From Bacillota bacterium (GTDB lineage: Bacteria > Bacillota > Clostridia > Christensenellales > SZUA-584): a stretch of DNA of 5,676 nt. Below the pieces are notes generated by a model. The model did not search any database, was not told the origin of the DNA, and saw only the letters and a program-made list of their open reading frames with translations. Below are positions 1 through 5,221 of the stretch, piece after piece (within the stretch, counting starts at the first letter, position 1; every line of letters begins with the position of its first letter). A program made the translations under genes and the position numbers. The stretch covers positions 1 to 5,676 of the forward strand of contig JAEWCC010000042.1 of assembly GCA_023390815.1 (NCBI GenBank). Reading direction: 5' to 3'.

Positions 1-25
1 TGCGCAACCTATATCTAGTTATGGG

Positions 26-33
26 AAAAGGAG
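26..33 (+). promoter_or_regulatory. Shine-Dalgarno AAAAGGAG deciding the start at 42
   Basis: AAAAGGAG lies 8 nt before the ATG at 42 and overlaps the codons that would follow an ATG at 21, which rules against the upstream start. The same GGAAAAGGAGAT block stands before the second paralogue (740-751). Confidence 0.8.
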
Positions 34-41
34 ATACAGAG

Positions 42-455
42 ATGGTTTTTCCGTGTGCTTTGCGCGTGACGCTGCATTGCGCGAACCCGCAAGGGGATTT
101 AAAGGATCGAATACGCCGGTATGAAATCACCGACGACTGCAAGCTTAAAGCCCGGCTGCACGAGCTGGACTGTGAGTGGGATACGGAGCGCGCGTTCGAG
201 GGCGGCGCGGCGGGGATGGTGCTTCTCGGGAGCTTCCTCGGCGCGGTGCACAGCCGCAAGTGGCTGCTGGTCAGTGCCGCCGCGGGTGTGCTGATGCTGG
301 AAAGAGCGCTCAGAGGCTGGTGCCCGCTGCAACCGGTGCTAAGGCGTCTCGGCGTGCGCACGGCGGGGGAGATCGAAGCCGAAAAGGACGCGATCCGCGA
401 TATCCTCGCGCAGCGCGAAACGCAGACAAAACCGGGTACTGATGCGGCGGAGTAA
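42..455 (+). CDS. Small YgaP-like (DUF2892-type) membrane protein, copy 1
   Basis: This is a 137-residue protein with a hydrophilic N-terminus (about 1-50, rich in charged residues) and then two short hydrophobic segments, about 55-69 (GAAGMVLLGSFLGAV) and 74-87 (starting WLLVSAAAGV). These are followed by GWCP at 92-95, the basic stretch VLRRLGVRT, and EIEAEK at 110-115. The order (helix, turn, helix, G-[WF]-C-P, basic LG(V)RT, acidic EIExEK tail) is the pattern I associate with the YgaP-like transmembrane domain, Pfam DUF2892. There is no rhodanese domain, unlike E. coli YgaP. The molecular role of stand-alone members is not known, so none is assigned. The ATG at 42 is chosen because AAAAGGAG (26-33) lies 8 nt before it; the in-frame ATG at 21 overlaps that site and has none of its own. 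A paralogue follows at 757-1188. The C-terminus is polar and ends just before a hairpin. Family confidence is moderate to good; the coding call is strong because the paralogue preserves the frame. Confidence 0.8.
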   Translation: MVFPCALRVTLHCANPQGDLKDRIRRYEITDDCKLKARLHELDCEWDTERAFEGGAAGMVLLGSFLGAVHSRKWLLVSAAAGVLMLERALRGWCPLQPVLRRLGVRTAGEIEAEKDAIRDILAQRETQTKPGTDAAE

Positions 456-477
456 GCCGCAGAATCGAGTAAACCGC

Positions 478-509
478 AACCGGAGGCGATCAATGGTGCC
501 TCCGGTTTT
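478..509 (+). terminator. Rho-independent terminator after copy 1
   Basis: A perfect 10-bp stem has arms AACCGGAGGC (478-487) and GCCTCCGGTT (498-507) around a 10-nt loop, with a short T-run (506-509). It begins 22 nt after the stop codon. The T-run is only four bases, so termination may be partial. A smaller hairpin (TGCGGC 443-448 with GCCGCA 456-461) straddles the stop codon just before it. Confidence 0.75.
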
Positions 510-538
510 ATGCTGTTTCAATAACCTGGTGTCCTGCA

Positions 539-570
539 TGTCATTCTCAGGCGCACAGTGACGAGAAAGC
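539..570. repeat. Degenerate copy of ~32-bp intergenic repeat (unit 1)
   Basis: It begins TGTCATTCTCAGG and matches the unit starting at 583 at 23 of 32 positions without gaps; the two starts are 44 bp apart. Its own short inverted arms, TTCTC (544-548) and GAGAA (563-567), allow a weak hairpin. Confidence 0.55.
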
Positions 571-582
571 GGATGCTCCTGC

Positions 583-614
583 TGTCATCCTGAGGAGCGC
601 AGCGACGAAGGATC
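583..614. repeat. ~32-bp intergenic palindromic repeat (unit 2)
   Basis: It begins TGTCATCCTGAGGAGCGCAG and ends CGACGAAGGATC, with inverted arms ATCCT (587-591) and AGGAT (609-613). The wording (TCATCCTGAG...CGAAGGATC) resembles a short palindromic repeat that I recall as scattered in intergenic DNA of many bacteria, often in high copy; that recollection has not been tested here. It looks like the more intact of the pair. Confidence 0.6.
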
Positions 615-741
615 TTGAAATAAGATACTTCGCTTACCTAACAAACGGCTGCTCTCCTTGAAACTCTTTAGTCAATTTTCGACGAAATCCCATTCCCTGC
701 ATATCTTTCGCTTCCTTAACGCATGCTATAGCCAACACAGG

Positions 742-749
742 AAAAGGAG
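742..749 (+). promoter_or_regulatory. Shine-Dalgarno AAAAGGAG deciding the start at 757
   Basis: AAAAGGAG lies 7 nt before the ATG at 757. It sits within a 12-nt block, GGAAAAGGAGAT (740-751), identical to the one before copy 1 (24-35). A CTATA (726-730) precedes it at nearly the same distance as the CTATA (9-13) before copy 1. Confidence 0.8.
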
Positions 750-756
750 ATTGAAT

Positions 757-1188
757 ATGCCGGCTTTACCGTCCACTGCAATGCGGGTACCGCTGCATAC
801 CGCGCCCCGCATCAATCGCAGGGTACAAGAGAATATGATGGAAAGGGTGCGCCAGCTGGAAGAAGCCGACGAGATGCGGCTGAAACACCGGCTTCGCGAG
901 CTGGACTCTGAATGGGATACGGAGCGCGTGCTCGAGACCAACGCCGCCGGAATGATGCTGGCTGGTGTCGTTTTGAGTGCGGTGCACAGCACAAAATGGC
1001 TTTTGCTGAGTGGGCTTGCGGGTGCATTTTTGTTGCAGCACGCACTGCAGGGCTGGTGTCCGCCGCTGCCCCTCTTAAGGCGCATGGGCGTGCGCACGCT
1101 GAATGAAATTGAAGCCGAGAAGGAAACGGTGCGCAAGATGATTGAAAGGCGCACAAACACCTATCAGCCTTCCGAAGCAGGCGAATAA
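757..1188 (+). CDS. Small YgaP-like (DUF2892-type) membrane protein, copy 2
   Basis: This 143-residue protein is a paralogue of the one at 42-455. Aligned by hand from the shared LK.RL...ELD.EWDTER motif to the end of the EIEAEK region, about 55 of some 92 residues are identical, without gaps. The N-termini also match loosely (AMRVPLH here, ALRVTLH in copy 1). Residues about 21-58 are strongly charged and could form a helix or short coiled coil. Hydrophobic segments lie at about 62-77 and 81-97, followed by GWCP (99-102), LLRRMGVRT and EIEAEK (117-122). The motif order again fits the DUF2892/YgaP transmembrane hairpin with no rhodanese domain. The ATG at 757 is chosen for its ribosome binding site; a TTG start at 658 would add 33 unsupported residues. 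The gene has its own terminator and is probably its own transcript. Function is unknown. Confidence 0.82.
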   Translation: MPALPSTAMRVPLHTAPRINRRVQENMMERVRQLEEADEMRLKHRLRELDSEWDTERVLETNAAGMMLAGVVLSAVHSTKWLLLSGLAGAFLLQHALQGWCPPLPLLRRMGVRTLNEIEAEKETVRKMIERRTNTYQPSEAGE

Positions 1189-1204
1189 GCCGAAGACATA
1201 ATAA

Positions 1205-1226
1205 AAGCCGGGATCTTTCCCGGCTT
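1205..1226. terminator. Bidirectional terminator between convergent genes
   Basis: A perfect 9-bp stem has arms AAGCCGGGA (1205-1213) and TCCCGGCTT (1218-1226) around a TCTT loop. Read on the plus strand it ends copy 2 and is followed by TTGTTT. Read on the minus strand it lies 9 nt past the stop of the GNAT-like gene and is followed by TTTTATTAT. It probably serves both genes, with the better T-run on the minus side. Confidence 0.8.
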
Positions 1227-1234
1227 GTTTCATA

Positions 1235-2365
1235 TCAGTCCAGATGCTTGATGTAGCAGCGGCGGCGCTTGTGCTGCTCGACGTCGTAATTCTTCCAGAA
1301 GTCCTGAACCTTCTGGTTGTCTTCAAGTTCGGGGGAGGACTCGGCGTATTTTACGCCGTCCTCAATGGCCGAGGCGGTCACCTCGTTAAGCAGCAGCGCG
1401 GCAAGCCCGGCCTTCTGGTAATCCGGGTGGACTGCGACGAGGTAAAGCTCCAGCTCGGTCGGGTGCTTTAAGGCGTGCAGCAGATGCGCCCAGCCAAATG
1501 GCAGCATGCGCCCGTGCGATTTCTGGAACGCGCGCGCGAGTGAGGGCGCAGCAAGGCCAAAGCCCACGAGCTTGTCGTGTTCATCCACGATGAATTTGGC
1601 GTACCGGGGATTGAGCAGCGGCGTAAAGCGGCGCAGATAATCCTTGGCGATCTTCTCGGTATAAGGCACCACGCCGTATAGCTCCTTGTAGCATTCGCTT
1701 AAAAGATCGAAAAGCTGCACCACCACGGGCGCCGCGTCCTTGATCTTTTTGATGTTGAAGAAACGCACGTTGGAGCGCGCCATGACCTTTTTGGCAATCT
1801 CGCTGACGCGCGCCACGCGTTTATCGCCCTTTTCGGGAACCTTGATGCGATATTCGATCCAGTCGGTGTCTTTGACGTAACCGTTCGCCTCAAAGTGCTT
1901 CTGGTAATACTCGTAGTTGTAAATGGTAACGGTGGAACCCATGCGGTCGAAGCCCTCCACGAGGAGCCCTTCCTTGTCCAGATCGGTAAAGCCCAAGGGG
2001 CCGTGCGCCTCGGTTAGGCCAAGTTCCTTGGCCCATTTTTCCACTGCGCCAAACAGCGCGCCGGAAACCTCGAGGTCGTCTATGAAGTCCACTCGCGTAA
2101 TGCGGATCTGTTTTTGATTCCAAAGCTCGTTGGCACGTTTGTTCACGATTGCGCCGATGCGCCCGGCGATTTTTCCGTCGCGGTATGCGAGAAAGAACTT
2201 GGCGTCGCAATACTCAAACGCGAAGTTGGTTTCGGGAAAGTACATGGAGAATTCGTCGGATTTGAGTTCGGGTACAAAATTCTTGGCTCCGCGATAGAGT
2301 TGATCCGGAAAATTCAGAAACTTCTTAAAGTCATTTTTCGCAGTAACATGCCTGATTTCGACCAT
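1235..2365 (-). CDS. GNAT-fold (acyl-CoA N-acyltransferase-like) protein, substrate unknown
   Basis: This 376-residue soluble protein has no signal peptide or membrane segment. Its N-terminal half has blocks I recognise from a large uncharacterised acyl-CoA N-acyltransferase-like family: LYRGAKNFVPELKSD (23-37), FFLAYRDGKIAGRIGAIVN (57-75), FIDDLEVSGALFGAVEKWAKE (94-114), GPLGFTD then GLLVEGFD (122-140), and YNYEYYQKHFEANGY (149-163). The C-terminal half has KFIVDEHDKLVGFGLA (257-272) and then LYLVAVHPDYQKAGLAALLLNE (307-328), which resembles GNAT motif A, where the Q-x-x-G-x-G/A loop binds the acyl-CoA pyrophosphate. Two GNAT-like halves in tandem are therefore likely. The reaction and substrate are not known. 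The start at 2365 is supported by GAGGTG (plus-strand 2370-2375), 4 nt upstream, and by a good promoter further up. The gene stands alone, convergent with copy 2 of the small membrane proteins and separated from the LCP gene by a terminator. Confidence 0.85.
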   Translation of the reverse strand: MVEIRHVTAKNDFKKFLNFPDQLYRGAKNFVPELKSDEFSMYFPETNFAFEYCDAKFFLAYRDGKIAGRIGAIVNKRANELWNQKQIRITRVDFIDDLEVSGALFGAVEKWAKELGLTEAHGPLGFTDLDKEGLLVEGFDRMGSTVTIYNYEYYQKHFEANGYVKDTDWIEYRIKVPEKGDKRVARVSEIAKKVMARSNVRFFNIKKIKDAAPVVVQLFDLLSECYKELYGVVPYTEKIAKDYLRRFTPLLNPRYAKFIVDEHDKLVGFGLAAPSLARAFQKSHGRMLPFGWAHLLHALKHPTELELYLVAVHPDYQKAGLAALLLNEVTASAIEDGVKYAESSPELEDNQKVQDFWKNYDVEQHKRRRCYIKHLD

Positions 2366-2411
2366 TTTGCACCTCGCGTCTCGTTATACTTAAGATAGAT
2401 TTATAGGATTT

Positions 2412-2439
2412 ATTATAGCATCGCGACGGGCAAATACAA
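2412..2439 (-). promoter_or_regulatory. Sigma-A-type promoter for the GNAT-like gene
   Basis: On the minus strand the -10 is a consensus TATAAT (plus 2412-2417) preceded by TGC, making an extended -10. A TTGTAT (plus 2434-2439) lies 16 nt upstream as a weak -35. The transcript would start near 2405 and give a leader of about 40 nt. It shows that the GNAT gene need not depend on the mre/LCP transcript. Confidence 0.65.
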
Positions 2440-2701
2440 TAAGAACCGTAAAAAAGGCCTTTGCTCAGGCACTTTGCAGCGGGCTTAGCACGCGTATACA
2501 GCCTAACGCTCATGCGAAATACTCTGATCCGTTTGGCTAAATCCGACCTTGCCTTTTTATCTTGCAGCGCCTTTTTGCAGCGTGTACAACGAACAGAGTC
2601 CTGCGATAAACATCGGAGAGAAAAAGAAAATTGCAAGGCGGTATATTTTTCCGAGATCAGGTTACAATCATAACCAGCAACCGCTTTATGCTCCTTTATG
2701 C
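2440..2701. other. Gene-poor intergenic stretch
   Basis: I see no credible protein gene. The open frames here lack ribosome binding sites, and their translations are low-quality and basic; one on the minus strand runs through the GNAT promoter and start. Visible features are three copies of TTGCAGCG (2474-2481, 2562-2569, 2575-2582), an inverted repeat GGTTA/TAACC around position 2667, and a minimal minus-strand hairpin with six Ts (2450-2470). It could hold a small RNA, but nothing matches an RNA family I know. Confidence 0.45.
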
Positions 2702-2721
2702 TTTGCGCAGGCATGCGCAAA
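2702..2721. repeat. Inverted repeat TTTGCGC/GCGCAAA beside the terminator
   Basis: The 7-bp arms TTTGCGC (2702-2708) and GCGCAAA (2715-2721) flank a 6-nt loop. The right arm shares its As with the T-run of the adjacent terminator, so on the minus strand the two hairpins lie back to back. Confidence 0.55.
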
Positions 2722-2748
2722 AAAGCCGTACGCGCCCCGTACGGCTTT
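2719..2748 (-). terminator. Strong rho-independent terminator of the mre/LCP transcript
   Basis: An 11-bp perfect stem has arms AAAGCCGTACG (2722-2732) and CGTACGGCTTT (2738-2748) around a 5-nt loop. On the minus strand six Ts follow (As at 2719-2724, partly within the stem). It begins 23 nt past the LCP stop codon and should end the mreC-mreD-LCP transcript. Confidence 0.85.
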
Positions 2749-2771
2749 AACTTTTTCTTCAGTTTTACGCG

Positions 2772-4640
2772 TCAAGACGCAGGCGTTGATGACGGGGGAG
2801 CAAGGGTGGTTTCCGGTGCGGGCGTACCGGTGGGCCCTGCCGAATCGGATGGCCCGGGCGTGCCGGAAGGCTCCACGGAATCGGATGGCCCGGGGGGCGG
2901 CGTTGCCGAAGCCATTGCGGCTGCAACTGCGGGCTTCAACGTATTTTTGAACCACGTGCGCAGTGCATGCGTTGCGTCTGTAATCGGCTGGATCGTCTTG
3001 CCGATGTTCTGAGGATTCTTCTTGGCCAACGCGTCCACCAGCGCTTTTCTCAGCCCATCATATTGAGCCCGCAGTTCTGCTGTAACATATGCGCTGTTGG
3101 CCGAGATATAGCCGGCAGCTTCACTGAGCGCCGATTGACCGGCTGCGACCGCTTCATTCTTTAAGTCTACCAGATGCCGCAGTGACGATATATCGTCATC
3201 GTTATCCACTTGAATGTTCTGACCGAATATCTCGTAGATCATTTGCTGCTTCTCCGACTGATCGATACCCCAGAAGCTGGCACCTTCCATATCCAGGTAT
3301 CCGCCAGGCAGCAGATATTCATGAAGACAACTTGAGTCCATCTTCATGGCAAACGCCGCAAGCGATGTGATCTGCTCAAAGGTCAGGTCCGTATTGATGT
3401 TACTCGCCACCGCGGAGTAAATCGCGGGGATATCCTGAAGCTGGCCGTGTTCTTTCATCCACTGAAATACCGCCGTAATCATCTTGCGCTGGCGCTTCGT
3501 ACGTGCGATGTCGCTGCCGCCTGTGATATGGCGAACGCGGCAGTAATCCAGCACCCCCTGCCCGTCGAGGTGCTGAAAGCCTGCTTTCATGGTGCGCCCT
3601 TCCAAGTCGAACGGCACTTCCACATCATAATCGATGCCGCCCATCGCGTTGACTACGTCCATTACGACTTCCATGTCAAAACAAACATAGTTATTGACAG
3701 GGATACCGCCTAAAGCCATCGAGACGGTATTCATCGCATAGGCTAATCCGTCACCATCCAGACCTCCGCCGGCACCAAATGCAGTATTGATCCGGTTGTG
3801 ATAACCTTTGTTATAAATCCACACGTAACTATCTCTGGGCAGCGAAATAATACATGCGTTGTTCGTTTCGAAATTGATAGATACAAGGATCATCGTATCC
3901 GTACGGAACGACCCCCAATTTTCCCGCTCCTCGTTTTTATCGATACCCATCACAAGGATGTTGACCCGATTCTTCATAAAATCGAGATCCGCGCCGGAAA
4001 GCAGCGAGCTGTACGGATCGACCTCGGCAGACGTCTCGGTATCGCTCGGATGAAAATCGGATGGGTGCGCGACTGCGTGCCCCGTATTCTGGAACGCATA
4101 CGAATTGTCCACGAAAACGCCGTACGAAACGTTGCCCAGATAGATGATGCCTGCTGCCAGCGCCGCCAATGCCGTATATTTCAAGATCTCCAGCGGAATG
4201 TATGCGCGGGACGCCCTGCGCCGGATCTTCCGCTGATATCTTTGCTCCCTGTATAAAGCCTTTTTCTCATCGGGTGACAGCGCGGCAACTTCCCGTTTGC
4301 GCTGCAGAGCCTGTGCTTTTGCGGCCTGCGCGGCAGCTTTCGTTTCCGACCGGCGCGCGGCGAGGAATTTCCTGCGCTGCTCGGGCGTGGACAGCCTTTT
4401 TAGCGCCGCCCTCTCACCGCGCTTGCGCATCTGTTTTTGCCGGTGCTCCTGCTCGTTCTTTTGCTGTTGGCGGCGCACATCGCGGCTCATCTTTGCCTTG
4501 AGCTCTTTGCGAACCGATGCCTTTTTCGCGCTGTATTCGTTGGTTACCGGGCTGTTCTTACTCTCGGACGGCTGGGCCGAAGGGTTCCAGTGCTTGATAG
4601 TCAAATTTTTTGGTTCGGGGATATTGTCTTCATCTTTCAT
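2772..4640 (-). CDS. LCP (LytR-CpsA-Psr) family cell-wall polymer ligase
   Basis: This 622-residue protein belongs to a family that transfers lipid-linked glycopolymers (teichoic acid, capsule or similar) onto peptidoglycan at the outer face of the membrane. Residues 1-146 form a long, very basic cytoplasmic part rich in K, R, Q, E and A (helical in character from about 38). One membrane segment (about 150-169, from LEILKYTALA) makes it a type II membrane protein. A linker follows, then the LCP domain at about 222-395: NILVMGID (227-234), FRTDTM (245-250), SLPRDSYV (266-273), HNRINTAF (281-288), MGGID (333-337), and YCRVR...SDIARTKRQRK (366-386). The family's conserved Arg and Asp residues are all visible, so it should be active. 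After the domain come a helical stretch (about 485-575) and a P/S/T/G-rich tail (580-622). GGAGA (plus 4647-4651) lies 6 nt before the ATG. Many LCP proteins are about 300-500 residues; the extra length is in the basic head and the tail. The polymer attached cannot be told. Confidence 0.92.
   Translation of the reverse strand: MKDEDNIPEPKNLTIKHWNPSAQPSESKNSPVTNEYSAKKASVRKELKAKMSRDVRRQQQKNEQEHRQKQMRKRGERAALKRLSTPEQRRKFLAARRSETKAAAQAAKAQALQRKREVAALSPDEKKALYREQRYQRKIRRRASRAYIPLEILKYTALAALAAGIIYLGNVSYGVFVDNSYAFQNTGHAVAHPSDFHPSDTETSAEVDPYSSLLSGADLDFMKNRVNILVMGIDKNEERENWGSFRTDTMILVSINFETNNACIISLPRDSYVWIYNKGYHNRINTAFGAGGGLDGDGLAYAMNTVSMALGGIPVNNYVCFDMEVVMDVVNAMGGIDYDVEVPFDLEGRTMKAGFQHLDGQGVLDYCRVRHITGGSDIARTKRQRKMITAVFQWMKEHGQLQDIPAIYSAVASNINTDLTFEQITSLAAFAMKMDSSCLHEYLLPGGYLDMEGASFWGIDQSEKQQMIYEIFGQNIQVDNDDDISSLRHLVDLKNEAVAAGQSALSEAAGYISANSAYVTAELRAQYDGLRKALVDALAKKNPQNIGKTIQPITDATHALRTWFKNTLKPAVAAAMASATPPPGPSDSVEPSGTPGPSDSAGPTGTPAPETTLAPPSSTPAS
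2842..2894. repeat. In-gene direct repeat encoding the P/S/T-rich tail
   Basis: A 17-bp sequence, GAATCGGATGGCCCGGG, occurs at 2842-2858 and again at 2878-2894, 36 bp apart (12 codons). It encodes the repeated GPSDS unit in the tail of the LCP protein, so slippage here would change tail length in 12-residue steps without a frameshift. Confidence 0.75.
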
Positions 4641-4698
4641 AGCAAATCTCCGGTGTTATACAGAATATCTTTCGTCTGGCTAGACGGTGGATTCGTGT

Positions 4699-4704
4699 AT
4701 TATA
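4699..4704 (-). promoter_or_regulatory. Possible -10 element upstream of the LCP gene
   Basis: A consensus TATAAT on the minus strand overlaps the TAA stop of mreD (4700-4702). Transcription would start near 4692 and give a leader of about 50 nt before the LCP start. No good -35 is found 16-19 nt upstream, so this may be chance or a weak internal promoter. Confidence 0.25.
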
Positions 4705-5221
4705 AGTGCTTGAACTCTTCGGGGTTACGAGGACGTACGGATGAGGAGCGATAGATGCGCGTCAGCAGCCCATGGATCGGCAGCATGAAAATGCCGGTGA
4801 TGATCAGCTCGGGAAGGATGTAGCGCACCACCATGCGGATCAGTGAAAACTCGTAGCCCAGCATATAAGACAACAGCGCGGATAACACCTCTTTGAGAAG
4901 ATACGCGCCTGCCGCGATGCTCATGGGCAGAAAAAACCGGTCGATATACGAAATGCGCCGGACGACGGCGTAAAGCGCCGCGCCGACGATCAGATAGGGA
5001 ATGGCGAAAAAACCGATCGCGCCGGAAAACAGCAGATCGAGTATCAGCCCGCAGACAAGGCCAATCAGCGCGCCTGTCATGCGCTTTTCGAGTATGACAA
5101 CGGAGGCCATGGAACAGATGATGATATCGGGCGCGAGCCCGGCGATGTTGATATTCGGAAAAACCGCGCCAGTGAATATGAGGTTGACCACCGCGATTGC
5201 GGCGAGCACGATATATCTCAT
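4700..5221 (-). CDS. mreD: Rod shape-determining membrane protein MreD
   Basis: This 173-residue, highly hydrophobic protein has about six membrane segments (roughly 3-20, 28-44, 49-64, 68-87, 96-118, 133-154). The block APDIIICSMASVVILEK, the following GALIGLVCGLILDLLFSGAIGFFAIPYL (50-77) and the basic VVRRISYIDR loop are characteristic of MreD; the length is normal. MreD works with MreC and MreB in the complex that guides peptidoglycan synthesis along the cell's side wall. Its ATG overlaps the mreC stop by 4 bp (ATGA), so translation is almost certainly coupled; AGAGG inside the end of mreC may help. It ends in a short polar tail (RPRNPEEFKHL). The usual downstream partner in many genomes, a class B penicillin-binding protein, is not here; an LCP gene follows instead. 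Confidence 0.92.
   Translation of the reverse strand: MRYIVLAAIAVVNLIFTGAVFPNINIAGLAPDIIICSMASVVILEKRMTGALIGLVCGLILDLLFSGAIGFFAIPYLIVGAALYAVVRRISYIDRFFLPMSIAAGAYLLKEVLSALLSYMLGYEFSLIRMVVRYILPELIITGIFMLPIHGLLTRIYRSSSVRPRNPEEFKHL

Larger units (their letters stand above)
510..741. other. Intergenic stretch between the two paralogues; no gene seen
   Basis: No convincing reading frame is present. The stretch holds two diverged repeat units (539-570 and 583-614) and then about 125 bp of mixed sequence leading to the second gene. A TTG at 658 opens a frame that joins copy 2, but it has no ribosome binding site and its 33 extra residues have no counterpart in copy 1, so I treat it as non-coding. 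A possible extended -10 (TGC then TATAGC, 724-732) sits just before the ribosome binding site of copy 2. Confidence 0.6.

Noticed and set aside
21..41. Upstream ATG at 21 as start of copy 1
   Set aside because: The AAAAGGAG site lies inside this extension, 8 nt before the ATG at 42; the paralogue's leader has the same layout without coding extension.
539..614. CRISPR-like repeat-spacer unit
   Set aside because: There are only two units, only 23 of 32 positions match, the spacer is 12 bp, and no cas gene is nearby.
658..756. TTG at 658 as start of copy 2, adding 33 residues
   Set aside because: There is no ribosome binding site before 658, the added residues have no match in copy 1, and a strong site precedes the ATG at 757.
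2461..2673. 70-codon plus-strand frame in the intergenic stretch
   Set aside because: It has a TTG start without a clear ribosome binding site and no recognisable motifs.
2331..2720. 129-codon minus-strand frame between the LCP and GNAT genes
   Set aside because: It runs through the GNAT promoter, ribosome binding site and start in another frame, its translation is cysteine/arginine-rich without family features, and its start sits in the hairpin next to the LCP terminator.
3798..4256. 152-codon plus-strand frame opposite the LCP gene
   Set aside because: It is the antisense shadow of a gene with full LCP motifs; no start signal is visible.
4655..4660. TATAAC as the -10 of the LCP gene
   Set aside because: Transcription would begin at or inside the ribosome binding site, and no -35 is seen at the right distance.
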